From Parapusillimonas sp013416435 (GTDB lineage Bacteria; Pseudomonadota; Gammaproteobacteria; Burkholderiales; Burkholderiaceae_B): a DNA stretch of 64,000 bases. The stretch lies in the NCBI RefSeq assembly GCF_052180245.1, contig NZ_CP197474.1:2542001-2606000 (forward strand). Direction: 5' to 3'. The notes below the pieces were generated by a model. It made no database searches, was not told the DNA's origin, and saw only the letters and a program-made list of their open reading frames with translations. Below, one piece after another: positions 55,088 to 64,000 of the stretch (position 1 is its first letter; every line of letters begins with the position of its first letter). A program made the translations under genes and the position numbers.

Positions 55088-55336
55088 TCAGGGTTCCGGA
55101 TTTGGCGGCGCGGTGGGCGCTTCGACGGGCGCCTGCTTGGTCACGACGAGGCCGCGCTTTACCCCGCCGTCTTCTATTGCCTGGTCGCTGAAATTCTGCA
55201 CGGCCAGCACGATGGTGATGATGCAGCCCACGATGGCGGCGGCCGGACCTGCCATGATGATCCATGGCCAAGGTTCGCGCCACCAGGGCTTGCTGGGTCC
55301 TACCGCCCTGGCCGCGTCGGCTTCTGCTTGTGACAT
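55088..55336 (-). CDS. FixH/CcoH-like cbb3 oxidase assembly protein (short form)
   Basis: The 82-residue protein has a cytoplasmic N-terminus ending KPWWREPWPW, one membrane helix (about 24-46, IIMAGPAAAIVGCIITIVLA) and a short Pro-rich tail. The WWREPWPW plus helix pattern is that of FixH/CcoH N-termini. Full-length FixH has a further periplasmic domain of about 100 residues that is missing here. It starts 21 bases after ccoG. The call is supported by position and the N-terminal motif. Confidence 0.72.
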   Translation of the reverse strand: MSQAEADAARAVGPSKPWWREPWPWIIMAGPAAAIVGCIITIVLAVQNFSDQAIEDGGVKRGLVVTKQAPVEAPTAPPNPEP

Positions 55337-55357
55337 TTTTGTATCCCCGTCAGTCAA

Positions 55358-56863
55358 TCATTTGGGCACGAAGAAGCTGGAACGTTCCACCACCGTCGTT
55401 TCATCGCCTTCGTCGTAGTGGCCCACCGCATGGAGCTCGATTTCGTGCAGGCCCGAAGAAACCTGGCCGGCCGGAGCGCGGACCACGAATGGAACCAGCC
55501 TGTTCGATGCGCCATCGACCTTCACCGTCGTGCCGCCCTCGTCGCCCGCCATCACGGACAGCTCCGGCAACCCGGTGGCACTGAAAGTGAGCGTAACGGG
55601 CGACTCGGATGTGTTGATCAGTTGCAGCCTGTATACGTTCTCTATCATGCCGCCGGCAACTTCCCGGCCCAGCGAGCCACGGTCCCGGATAACGTCCACA
55701 CGCAGCGTCGTGCGGGTTGCCAGCGAAACGATGAAGGCGATGACGATCGCGCCCAAAATGATGGAATACGCCAGCACCCTGGGCCGCAACATGCGCTTGC
55801 GCACCTGGCTCTGTGTCATGCGGTCGGTGATGGCGCGTCCGGAAGTGTAGCGGATAAGGCCCGGTTCGTAGCCCATCTTGTCCATGACCTGATCACAGGC
55901 ATCGACGCATGCGCCGCAGCCTATGCACATGTATTGCAGGCCCTCGCGAATATCGATGCCGGTGGGACAGACCTGCACGCAAAGGCTGCAGTCGACACAG
56001 TCGCCCATGCCCGCCTCTTTGTGGTCGATCTTGCGCGACCGGCCGCCGCGCGGCTCGCCCCGCACATGGTCATAGGTGACCACAAATGTGTCATCGTCCA
56101 CCATGACGCTCTGGAAACGCGCATAGGGACACATGTACTTACAGACCGACTCGCGAAGAAAGCCGGCATTGCCCCAGGTGGCGACGGCGTAAAAAACCAT
56201 CCAGAACCACTGCCATGGCCCCAGCGACAGGGTCAGCAGGCCCATGCCGAGTTCGCGGATGGGCGCAAAATAGCCGATGAAGGTGGATCCCGTCCACCAG
56301 GCGATCAGTATCCAGACGATGTGCTTGCTCGCCTTCAGGCGGAACTTGCGCAGGCTCCAGGGCTGCTCGTCCAGGCGGATGCGAGCCATCCGGTCGCCTT
56401 CGATGCGGCGCTCGACCCACATGAAAATTTCGGTATAGACCGTCTGGGGACAGGCATATCCGCAGAAGAGCCGCCCCGCCATGGCCGTGAACAAGAACAG
56501 GCCGAAGGCCGAAATGACGAGCAGGACGGACAGATAGATGACGTCCTGCGGCCACAGGACCATGCCGAAAAGATAGAATTTCCGGGCGCCCAGATCGAAC
56601 AGCACCGCCTGGCGACCGTTCCATTGCAGCCATGGCAGGCCGTAGAAGATCAGCTGGGTGACGAACACCATGATGATGCGCCAACGGGCGAATATGCCCG
56701 ATACGGAGCGGGGATAGATCTTGCTCCGTACGTCTTTGAGCGCCTTTTCGACCTGAGGAGACGAACCGCCTCCCCGCCCCTTGGACACACGCGGCGGCTG
56801 CCAGGCTGGCACGGCTTCCACGGGTTGTCCGGAAACGGGTTGGGCGACGGGTTCGTTACTCAT
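55358..56863 (-). CDS. ccoG: Cytochrome c oxidase accessory protein CcoG (RdxA/FixG)
   Basis: The 501-residue protein has several membrane helices and two ferredoxin-type 4Fe-4S motifs: CVDCSLCVQVCPTG and CIGCGACVDACDQVM. An N-terminal CGYACPQTVYTE motif is also present. The C-terminal part is an Ig-like FixG domain. CcoG reduces copper for delivery to the cbb3 oxidase. It lies after ccoP, as in most ccoNOQP-ccoG clusters. Confidence 0.95.
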   Translation of the reverse strand: MSNEPVAQPVSGQPVEAVPAWQPPRVSKGRGGGSSPQVEKALKDVRSKIYPRSVSGIFARWRIIMVFVTQLIFYGLPWLQWNGRQAVLFDLGARKFYLFGMVLWPQDVIYLSVLLVISAFGLFLFTAMAGRLFCGYACPQTVYTEIFMWVERRIEGDRMARIRLDEQPWSLRKFRLKASKHIVWILIAWWTGSTFIGYFAPIRELGMGLLTLSLGPWQWFWMVFYAVATWGNAGFLRESVCKYMCPYARFQSVMVDDDTFVVTYDHVRGEPRGGRSRKIDHKEAGMGDCVDCSLCVQVCPTGIDIREGLQYMCIGCGACVDACDQVMDKMGYEPGLIRYTSGRAITDRMTQSQVRKRMLRPRVLAYSIILGAIVIAFIVSLATRTTLRVDVIRDRGSLGREVAGGMIENVYRLQLINTSESPVTLTFSATGLPELSVMAGDEGGTTVKVDGASNRLVPFVVRAPAGQVSSGLHEIELHAVGHYDEGDETTVVERSSFFVPK

Positions 56864-56891
56864 TTCATACCTCAGCTAATGTTCGCGGCAC

Positions 56892-57818
56892 CTATTTGGT
56901 TGCCACCTTCTGCCCCTGATTGCCCAGCCCCCAGACCCAGGCGGTCAACATGCGGATCTGTTCCGGAGTCAGGATGCCCTCCTGGGCCGGCATATGGTTC
57001 TGGCGGCCGTTCAAGATGGTTTCCACGATGGACGCCTCGGAGCTACCGAAAAGCCAGACGTTGTCGGTCAGGTTGGGCGCGCCCAACGCGGTGTTGCCCT
57101 TGCCTTCCGCCCCGTGGCAAGCCACGCAAAAGGTGTCGAAGCCCCGCTTGCCTGGAACGACACGCAGCGAATCGGCGGCAAGCCCGGACAGCGACCGTAC
57201 GTACTGGGCGATGTCGGATGCTTGCGCGGGCGAGATCTGAGAGCTCCAGGGCGGCATCATGCCGTGGCGGCCCTTGGTGATCGTCTGCATGATCTGCTCG
57301 GGATTCCCGCCGTACAGCCAGTCCCCGTCCGTCAGGTTCGGGAAGCTGCCGCTGCCGCGGGCATCGGAGCCGTGGCACTGGGCGCAATTATTCAGGAACA
57401 GCCGTTGGCCGATCTCCCGCGCGCTGGCGTCACGCGCTATGTCCTCGATGGCCATTTCCTGATAGCGCGCATACACCGGCGCGATCTGGGCCTTGAGCGC
57501 TTCCTGGTCGGCCTTGACTTCCCTGGCGGCGGTATAACCGATCGTGCCCTGGTAGGTGCCCAGGCCCGGGTACAGGAAGAGTATGCCCAGCGCCACGACG
57601 CACAGGCCGATGTAGAAAACGGTCCACCAGCGCGGTACGGCCGTATTCAATTCCGTGATGTCGCCATCCCATACGTGGACGGCATTGTCGTCCACTTCGG
57701 GAACGCTCTTGCCCAGCCATGCGCGCTGGGTGAACAGCAGCCACAGACAGAAGGCTATCCCGCCCAGGGTGATGACGGAAATGAAGTAGCCCCAGAAGCC
57801 ATTTATAAAATCACTCAT
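56892..57818 (-). CDS. ccoP: cbb3-type cytochrome c oxidase subunit III (CcoP)
   Basis: The 308-residue dihaem subunit has two membrane helices (about 11-30 and 66-84) and two haem c sites, CAQCH (145-149) and CVACH (231-235). It receives electrons and passes them to CcoO/CcoN. The ATG overlaps the end of ccoQ by 8 bases. The usual order ccoN-O-Q-P-G is kept. Confidence 0.96.
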   Translation of the reverse strand: MSDFINGFWGYFISVITLGGIAFCLWLLFTQRAWLGKSVPEVDDNAVHVWDGDITELNTAVPRWWTVFYIGLCVVALGILFLYPGLGTYQGTIGYTAAREVKADQEALKAQIAPVYARYQEMAIEDIARDASAREIGQRLFLNNCAQCHGSDARGSGSFPNLTDGDWLYGGNPEQIMQTITKGRHGMMPPWSSQISPAQASDIAQYVRSLSGLAADSLRVVPGKRGFDTFCVACHGAEGKGNTALGAPNLTDNVWLFGSSEASIVETILNGRQNHMPAQEGILTPEQIRMLTAWVWGLGNQGQKVATK

Positions 57819-57984
57819 GAGAGCCCCCTTCCTTCTTCTCCGTCACGAACTCATCCGGCAAAGCGAAAGGCAGCATGGAAGCCTCGTGATTTGCCTGCGC
57901 GCGCACGCGCGAAAATGCCCACCAGACAATGCCGAGAAACGTCAGCATCGCGAGTATGGTTGCGATTGCATTGATAATTGCCAT
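57811..57984 (-). CDS. ccoQ: cbb3-type oxidase subunit CcoQ
   Basis: I read this short gene by hand. It encodes 57 residues: MAIINAIATILAMLTFLGIV forms one membrane helix, then WWAFSRVRAQANHEASMLPF and a charged tail. This is the typical CcoQ shape (helix, WW-F pattern, then a polar tail containing LPF...PDE). CcoQ stabilises the cbb3 complex. Its ATG overlaps the ccoO stop (TAATG), and its stop lies inside the start of ccoP. Confidence 0.93.
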   Translation of the reverse strand: MAIINAIATILAMLTFLGIVWWAFSRVRAQANHEASMLPFALPDEFVTEKKEGGSHE

Positions 57985-58640
57985 TACAGCGCTCCCTCGG
58001 CAACGGCCTTGGCCGCAGCTTCACGCCCTGCTACGCCCAGACCTTGCAGGTAGGCGACCAGTGCGTCCTCTTCCGTCTTGCCCTTCAATTGTTCGGGCGC
58101 CTTTTCGATCTGCTCATCGGTATAAGGAACGCCGAGCTTGCGCAGCACGCGCATGCGCGCCTGCACATCGGCGTTCGCCACGCTGTTGTGCTGCAGCCAC
58201 GGATAGGCGGGCATGTTGGATTCCTTCACCACGTCGCGCGGATTGCGCAGGTGGACGCGGTGCCAGTCGTCGGAATAGCGCTGGCCCACGCGCGCCAGGT
58301 CGGGGCCGGTGCGCTTGGATCCCCACAGGAACGGGTGGTCATAGGCCGATTCCCCGGCCAGCGAATACGGGCCGTAGCGCTGGACTTCGGAGCTCAGCAT
58401 GCGGATCTGCTGCGAATGGCAGCCCACGCAGCCTTCGCGGATATAGATGTCGCGCCCGATGAGATTCAGGGCCTCGTAGGGCTTGACGCCGGGTGTCGGC
58501 GTCGTGGTCGAGTGCTGGAAAAACAGCGGAACGATCTGCACGAGGCCGGCGAAAGAAATCACCAGGATGCTCAGCACGATGAGCAGACCGACGTTCGTCT
58601 CGATCAGCTTGTGCGAAAAGCGGGAATTTTTGCTTGCCAT
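57984..58640 (-). CDS. ccoO: cbb3-type cytochrome c oxidase subunit II (CcoO)
   Basis: The 218-residue monohaem subunit has one N-terminal membrane helix (about 17-41) and one haem c site CVGCH (71-75) in YIREGCVGCHSQQIRML. Later YDHPFLWGSKRTGPDLARVG is characteristic of CcoO. It carries electrons from CcoP to CcoN. It starts 11 bases after ccoN. Confidence 0.96.
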   Translation of the reverse strand: MASKNSRFSHKLIETNVGLLIVLSILVISFAGLVQIVPLFFQHSTTTPTPGVKPYEALNLIGRDIYIREGCVGCHSQQIRMLSSEVQRYGPYSLAGESAYDHPFLWGSKRTGPDLARVGQRYSDDWHRVHLRNPRDVVKESNMPAYPWLQHNSVANADVQARMRVLRKLGVPYTDEQIEKAPEQLKGKTEEDALVAYLQGLGVAGREAAAKAVAEGAL

Positions 58641-58651
58641 GTATGCTCTCC

Positions 58652-60136
58652 TTAAGCCGTGGCCGATGCGGGGCCTACCAGCGCCGGGTCGATGGCGTCC
58701 GGGCTATACAGAGGCACAACCGGGTTGACTCTTACCTGTCCCTTGATGGTCATGAGGGTGTTCCAGAGCATGACGCAGACGCCGCCCAGGAAGCACACGC
58801 CGCCAAGCAGACGGATGACGTAGAAGGGATAGGTCGCCTTGACGCCCTCGACGAAGCTGTAGGTCAGCGTGCCGTCGATGCCCGTGGCGCGCCACATCAG
58901 GCCCTGCATCACGCCGGCAATCCACATGGCGCTGATATAGAGCACGACACCCAGGGTGGACATCCAGAAATGCAGCTCCACCAGCTTCATGCTGGCCATC
59001 TGCTTGCGGCCATACAGGCGCGGGATCATGTAATACAGAGAGCCGAAAGTGATCATCGCCACCCAGCCCAGAGCGCCCGAGTGTACGTGGCCGACAGTCC
59101 AGTCCGTGTAATGCGACAGCGCATTGACGGTGCGGATCGACATCATCGAACCTTCGAAGGTGGACATGCCGTAGAACGAAAGCGCCACCACCATGAACTT
59201 CAGGATGGGGTCGGTGCGCAGCTTGTGCCATGCGCCCGACATGGTCATGATCCCGTTGATCATGCCGCCCCAGGAAGGCGCCAGCAAGATCAGCGACAGC
59301 GCCATGCCCAGCGACTGCGTCCAGTCCGGAAGCGAGGTATACAGCAGATGGTGAGGACCCGCCCACATGTAGGTGAAGGCCAGCGCCCAGAAGTGGACGA
59401 TGGACAGCCGGTAGGAATACACCGGGCGCTCGGCTTGCTTGGGCACGAAGTAATACATCATGCCCAGGAAGCTGGTGGTCAGGAAGAAGCCCACGGCATT
59501 ATGACCGTACCACCACTGCACCATGGCGTCCTGCACGCCCGCATAGGCGGAATAGGACTTCCACAGGGACACCGGCAGTTCCATGTTGTTGAAGATGTGC
59601 AGCACGGCGATGGTCAGGATGTAGGAACCGAAGAACCAGTTCGCCACATAGATGTGCTTCACGCGGCGCTTGGCGATGGTGCCGAAGAACACGACGGCAT
59701 AGGCCACCCAGACCAGAGTGATCAGGATGTCTATCGGCCACTCGAGCTCCGCATACTCCTTGGTCGACGTATAGCCCAGGGGCAGGGTAATGACCGCAGC
59801 CACCAGGACCGCCTGCCAGCCCCAGAACGTGAAGGCGGCCAGCTTGTCGCTGAAGAGGCGAACCTGACAGGTGCGCTGCACGACATAGTAAGAGGTCGCG
59901 AACAGCGCGCTTCCGCCAAACGCAAAAATAACACCGTTGGTGTGCAATGGACGCAGGCGTCCATACGACAGCCAAGGCGTGTCCATATTCAATTCCGGCC
60001 AAATAAGTTGCGCAGCGATCAGTACGCCGACCGCCATGCCGACGACGCCCCAGATCACGGTGGCGATCGCGAACTGCCGAACGACACCGTAATTGAAGAC
60101 TTCGGCCTGTTTTCCGACAGTATCGGAAGTGCCCAT
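58652..60136 (-). CDS. ccoN: cbb3-type cytochrome c oxidase subunit I (CcoN)
   Basis: The 494-residue haem-copper oxidase core subunit has about 12 membrane helices. Haem and copper ligand regions are YGRLRPLHTNGVIFAFGG, QWWYGHNAVGFFLTTSFLG, MWAGPHHLLYT and HYTDWTVGHVHSGALGW. It reduces O2 with high affinity under low oxygen. The ATG at 60136 has a GAGGGGAAG ribosome site upstream, better than a longer frame from about 60181. An FNR-type promoter precedes it. Confidence 0.96.
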   Translation of the reverse strand: MGTSDTVGKQAEVFNYGVVRQFAIATVIWGVVGMAVGVLIAAQLIWPELNMDTPWLSYGRLRPLHTNGVIFAFGGSALFATSYYVVQRTCQVRLFSDKLAAFTFWGWQAVLVAAVITLPLGYTSTKEYAELEWPIDILITLVWVAYAVVFFGTIAKRRVKHIYVANWFFGSYILTIAVLHIFNNMELPVSLWKSYSAYAGVQDAMVQWWYGHNAVGFFLTTSFLGMMYYFVPKQAERPVYSYRLSIVHFWALAFTYMWAGPHHLLYTSLPDWTQSLGMALSLILLAPSWGGMINGIMTMSGAWHKLRTDPILKFMVVALSFYGMSTFEGSMMSIRTVNALSHYTDWTVGHVHSGALGWVAMITFGSLYYMIPRLYGRKQMASMKLVELHFWMSTLGVVLYISAMWIAGVMQGLMWRATGIDGTLTYSFVEGVKATYPFYVIRLLGGVCFLGGVCVMLWNTLMTIKGQVRVNPVVPLYSPDAIDPALVGPASATA

Positions 60137-60176
60137 GAGCTTCCCCTCAAACAAATAAACAATACGAGACGCGAGC

Positions 60177-60218
60177 ATCATCCGCCATGCCGGACATTGC
60201 CTCCTTGATCCATATCAA
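60177..60218 (-). promoter_or_regulatory. FNR-activated promoter of ccoNOQP
   Basis: The box TTGATATGGATCAA (60218-60205 on the minus strand) is a perfect FNR site. Its centre is 41.5 bases before a predicted start near 60170, which is served by a GATGAT -10 (60182-60177). This is class II FNR activation. It leaves a 34-base leader to ccoN. Confidence 0.8.
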
Positions 60219-60230
60219 GCGGCATTTAAA

Positions 60231-60258
60231 GGGGTCAGACCTATATAGGTCTGACCCC
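60231..60258. repeat. Single palindrome between ccoS and ccoN
   Basis: A perfect 28-base palindrome with arms GGGGTCAGACC and inner TATA. It lies 12 bases upstream of the FNR box of ccoN and is the only copy inside the respiratory cluster. Confidence 0.88.
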
Positions 60259-60330
60259 GACCCGCACTACGCGTATGAAATGCTGACGTGTTCGCACCAC
60301 ACTTCAAAAATAAAAAACCGGATCGTTCCG

Positions 60331-60528
60331 CTAATCCTTACCCGTCGTCTTCCCGCTCTTCGAGCCGGCTTCCTGGTCGGCCTCCGGACCGTCGTCATCC
60401 AGCAGGATGGAATTTGCGGCCTCGTTGGTGTCGTCGAACTGACCGGCGAATATCGCCCACCAGAAGAAAGCCCCGATGGCGACGACCGCCGCAAGGGAAA
60501 TAGGAAGCAACAGGAATAAAGATGGCAT
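60331..60528 (-). CDS. ccoS: cbb3-type oxidase assembly protein CcoS
   Basis: The 65-residue protein has one membrane helix (about 5-26) and the CcoS signature FFWWAIFAGQFDDTNEAANS. A charged tail follows, ending in a Lys/Ser/Gly-rich segment. CcoS is needed to insert haem and copper into cbb3. It lies 51 bases downstream of the CcoI-like gene, so the two probably form a ccoI-ccoS unit. Confidence 0.92.
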   Translation of the reverse strand: MPSLFLLLPISLAAVVAIGAFFWWAIFAGQFDDTNEAANSILLDDDGPEADQEAGSKSGKTTGKD

Positions 60529-60579
60529 GGCCTATGGCCTGTTCACACTAACTAAATTTGCCCAGGACTGCTGACAGCC

Positions 60580-61548
60580 CTAGCCTTGCGCCACCGCGCC
60601 CCGCCATGCGGTCTGTGGCGCTTGTCGGGCATTCCGCCGAAACAGGCGCCATGAGTTGCCGGCGACGGCGAGCGAGGAAATCAGCATGGTCAACGCGGCA
60701 ACCCACGGGGCGACAAGCCCTGCCGCCGCAAGCGGCGTCATGAGCAAATGCCAGGCGACGGACCCATAAAGATTCTGGCGCGCCACCCGTTCGGTGGCCT
60801 TGGTCAGCAGACCGACATCTTGCTCGCTCATGGCGGGAGATGCCGAAACAGTACAGTGCGCGGCCGCGACGGCCGTGGGAACAGCCATTGCCATGGCACA
60901 GGGACAGCTCATGACCAGCAATGCCACCATGACCCCGAGCGCATGCTGCGGTGCATAAAAGGCCCACACGCCACCCACCACGAACGCCAGGACGAGTTGA
61001 ACTACAACGAACCAGAACGCCACCCGATCAGCGCGCCCCGAAAAGGCAAGGCGGAATTGCTCGATGATATGGTGGGCGCCCCCGCCGCCTATCGACTGGC
61101 GTGCGCAGAGCTCGAGGTAGCGGGCAGTGAGAAGAAATGCCAGGAACATGGTGACGGAGTCGAAATAGACTTCGCCGCGGCCCGTCCAGGTGGTATAGAC
61201 GCTGGGAATGAAGGCAGCAACGATGCCCAGCGCAACGGGAACGTCCATGTTGATGCGGCCCCTCGCCAAGCTGCGCAAGGCGCCGCCCCATATCGGCCAG
61301 GCGCAATACAGCATCGCCGGTACGGTGATCACCAGGCTCACCCAGTTCATCAGGTAGATCGCCTGGTCGAGTGTTGCGAGGTTGTCCGGAGCCATGGACT
61401 CCGAACGCAGATACCCCGGGAAGGCGAACATCATGACTTGCATCATGGCGAGCCAACCCAGGCCCATGCGTGCAAGCATATGCCGTCGCTTCTGACGATC
61501 GTCGCCGGACAGGCCTGAAGGGGTGGAAAAAATAGAGAACGCGCGCAT
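60580..61548 (-). CDS. CcoI/FixI-like P-type ATPase membrane core lacking all catalytic domains
   Basis: The 322-residue protein reads like the membrane part of a CcoI copper ATPase. MMQVMMFAFPGYL (about 35-47), a further helix and RGRINMDVPVALGIVAAFIP (97-116) are followed by SCPCAMAMAVPTA (214-226, the CPC copper motif). The last helix pair ends SSLAVAGNSWRLFR (291-304). The N-terminal metal-binding domain, the actuator domain (TGE) and the whole P/N region (DKTGT, GDGxND) are absent. Residues 151-172 and 231-258 are short linkers at exactly those places. The frame is intact with coherent helices. No Shine-Dalgarno is seen; an ATG at 61479 could also start it. Position beside ccoS supports a role in cbb3 copper supply or assembly. 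Confidence 0.82.
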   Translation of the reverse strand: MRAFSIFSTPSGLSGDDRQKRRHMLARMGLGWLAMMQVMMFAFPGYLRSESMAPDNLATLDQAIYLMNWVSLVITVPAMLYCAWPIWGGALRSLARGRINMDVPVALGIVAAFIPSVYTTWTGRGEVYFDSVTMFLAFLLTARYLELCARQSIGGGGAHHIIEQFRLAFSGRADRVAFWFVVVQLVLAFVVGGVWAFYAPQHALGVMVALLVMSCPCAMAMAVPTAVAAAHCTVSASPAMSEQDVGLLTKATERVARQNLYGSVAWHLLMTPLAAAGLVAPWVAALTMLISSLAVAGNSWRLFRRNARQAPQTAWRGAVAQG

Positions 61549-61559
61549 AATGGTTAGCA

Positions 61560-61600
61560 ACTATAACAAATTAGCGTAAACACTACTTGATATAGATCAA
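61560..61600 (-). promoter_or_regulatory. FNR-activated promoter of the CcoI-like gene
   Basis: TTGATCTATATCAA (61600-61587 on the minus strand) is a perfect FNR site. A TATAGT -10 lies at 61565-61560. The predicted start near 61552 is 41.5 bases from the box centre and only about 4 bases before the ATG at 61548, so the mRNA may be nearly leaderless. Confidence 0.78.
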
Positions 61601-61643
61601 GACCCGTATTTATAAACCCGAAGAAACGCGCCTTCCCGCAGGG

Positions 61644-61672
61644 AAAAGGCTGCCGCGGCGTGCCGGGCAGCC
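61644..61672 (-). terminator. Intrinsic terminator of aceA
   Basis: GGCTGCC (minus strand, 61672-61666) pairs with GGCAGCC (61654-61648), followed by TTTTCCC. It lies 27 bases after the aceA stop and separates aceA from the FNR promoter beyond. Confidence 0.75.
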
Positions 61673-61698
61673 CTTCCCGCCGCTAGTTGAAACCGGGC

Positions 61699-63027
<1,329 letters not shown>

Positions 63028-63344
63028 GATGCAGCTCCTTGAAGTAAAAACATAGGCGTGAAAGAAAACTTTGTTGAAGAAAAGTCTACGCCTTTGCTGC
63101 ATCGCAAATAACACTTATGTCTTATATAAGACAAATTATTTTTCTTTTTAAAATCATCAAATTATATTTTTTATTTTGTAATGTGAAATGAAATTTTTCG
63201 GTATGGAATACGGAATCATGCAGCGCAGCACCCGCATTTCATCCAGCAAAAGCCCTGTTTCACAATACGGAAAACGCCTCTTCCAAGGTACAATACGGGT
63301 TGACTACCCACGACATTGCGGCCATTGCCGCTGTCAGCGCCACC
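63028..63344. other. 317-base divergent gap between aceA and queF
   Basis: The gap is A/T-rich next to aceA and holds the 63118-63133 palindrome described separately. A TACAAT at 63289-63294 could be a -10 for queF, without a clear -35. I see no gene or RNA gene. Confidence 0.4.
63118..63133. promoter_or_regulatory. 16-base perfect palindrome upstream of aceA, likely operator
   Basis: TGTCTTATATAAGACA is a perfect palindrome about 90 bases before the aceA start, in an A/T-rich stretch. It has the size and symmetry of a dimeric repressor site such as those of GntR-type regulators. The regulator is not identified here. Confidence 0.6.
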
Positions 63345-64000
63345 ATGACCGATACTCCCCTCGCCCATGCCCCTCTGGGGCAAGAAGTCGTTTATCCCGA
63401 CGCTTACGATCCTTCACTATTGTTCTCCATCGAGCGTGCAATCAATCGCCGGTCGCTCGCCGTCCCGGCGCAATGGCATGGCGCCGATATCTGGAACGCA
63501 TACGAAGTTTCCTGGCTCAATCCCAAAGGCAAGCCGATCGCCGCGCTTGCGCGATTCACGGTTCCCCATTCCAGCCCTCGGCTGATCGAATCCAAGTCGT
63601 TCAAGCTTTACCTGAACTCCTTCAATGAAGAGCGTTTCGCGGATGCGGACGCCGTCAGGCAGGCGATGGCCCGTGATCTTTCCAATGCCGCCGGACAGCA
63701 AGTAGAGGTCGAACTGATGAGCCTTTCAAGCCAGCAGGGCCGGCCCTTGGATGCCCTGGACGGCCACAATATCGACGGGCTCGACATCGAAATAGACCGC
63801 TATGAACCGGCGCCGGACCTTCTGCGCTGCAGCGGCAATGCAGATATCGTCAGTGAAATACTGGTTTCCGATTTGCTCAAGTCCAACTGCCCCGTCACTG
63901 GGCAGCCCGACTGGGGCAGCGTCCAGATCCGTTATACCGGCCCGCGCATTGATCGCGCCGCCCTGCTGAAATACATCGTTTCCTTGCGGCGGCATACGGA
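63345..64000 (+). CDS. queF: 7-cyano-7-deazaguanine reductase QueF (partial, 3' end outside window)
   Basis: I translated this from the ATG at 63345. It is the bimodular QueF type: an N-terminal half with LIESKSFKLYLNSFNEERF, then the half with the catalytic cysteine in SNCPVTGQPDWGSVQIRYTG. QueF reduces preQ0 to preQ1 with NADPH in queuosine synthesis. About 218 residues are present; the C-terminal end lies beyond the window. It is divergent from aceA. Confidence 0.93.
   Translation, partial: MTDTPLAHAPLGQEVVYPDAYDPSLLFSIERAINRRSLAVPAQWHGADIWNAYEVSWLNPKGKPIAALARFTVPHSSPRLIESKSFKLYLNSFNEERFADADAVRQAMARDLSNAAGQQVEVELMSLSSQQGRPLDALDGHNIDGLDIEIDRYEPAPDLLRCSGNADIVSEILVSDLLKSNCPVTGQPDWGSVQIRYTGPRIDRAALLKYIVSLRRHT

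Noticed and set aside
55418..57280. 620-codon open frame opposite ccoG and ccoP
   Set aside because: It spans two real genes on the other strand and has no coherent domain.
58634..60208. 524-codon open frame opposite ccoN
   Set aside because: Antisense of a clear oxidase subunit gene; His/Gln/Asp-rich translation without signatures.
60580..61548. Ordinary pseudogene of ccoI
   Set aside because: The frame is open throughout, helices are coherent, linkers fall at domain borders, and a well-placed FNR promoter is present. Decay cannot be fully excluded.

Overview
The window is high-GC, gene-dense DNA. It looks like a chromosomal segment of an Alcaligenaceae-type betaproteobacterium (Bordetella, Achromobacter or Pusillimonas relatives). 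The reasons are the hfq-hflX-hflK-hflC-hisZ block behind hisC-der-bamB-hisS-ispG-rodZ-rlmN-ndk, a Der protein that reads like the Bordetella one, and a cbb3 oxidase cluster (ccoNOQPG with ccoS) beside an FNR gene. This assignment comes from family knowledge, not from a search.

Layout. 1-13413 (minus strand): a long co-directional housekeeping block from ndk down to hisZ, with many 1-4 base overlaps that suggest translational coupling. 13754-16612 (plus): valS. 16648-22010 (minus): trmD-rimM-rpsP, a TusA-like gene, alaS and allA. 22177-30876 (minus): a compact eight-gene type IVb pilus operon in the style of plasmid R64 pil or tcp, with no prepilin peptidase, transglycosylase or shufflon recombinase in view. 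30982-39059 (minus): a solute-binding protein, dadA, an iron-sulfur flavoprotein reductase, parC and parE. 39260-42412 (plus): trxA, rho, gdhA. 42661-46344 (minus): yhdP. 46453-49940 (plus): glnE and queH. 50087-52681 (minus): clpB behind a sigma-32-like promoter. 52998-54768 (plus): a LysR regulator and fnr. 54800-61548 (minus): the cbb3 oxidase and its accessory genes. 61699-63027 (minus): aceA. 63345 to the end (plus): partial queF.

Two themes stand out. First, a family of 28-30 base GC-rich palindromes (arm GGGGTCAGACCCC) occupies seven intergenic places, often between convergent genes. In one place it supplies the last codons and stop of trmD. Second, FNR appears to control the microaerobic respiration genes: perfect TTGAT-N4-ATCAA boxes lie upstream of ccoN and upstream of a CcoI-like gene, each centred 41.5 bases before a predicted transcription start. 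The product of that CcoI-like gene is the most unusual protein here. It keeps the membrane core and CPC motif of a copper P-type ATPase but lacks the actuator, phosphorylation and nucleotide-binding domains, so it cannot be an ordinary ATP-driven pump.

No tRNA, rRNA, CRISPR array, insertion sequence or phage gene was recognised.
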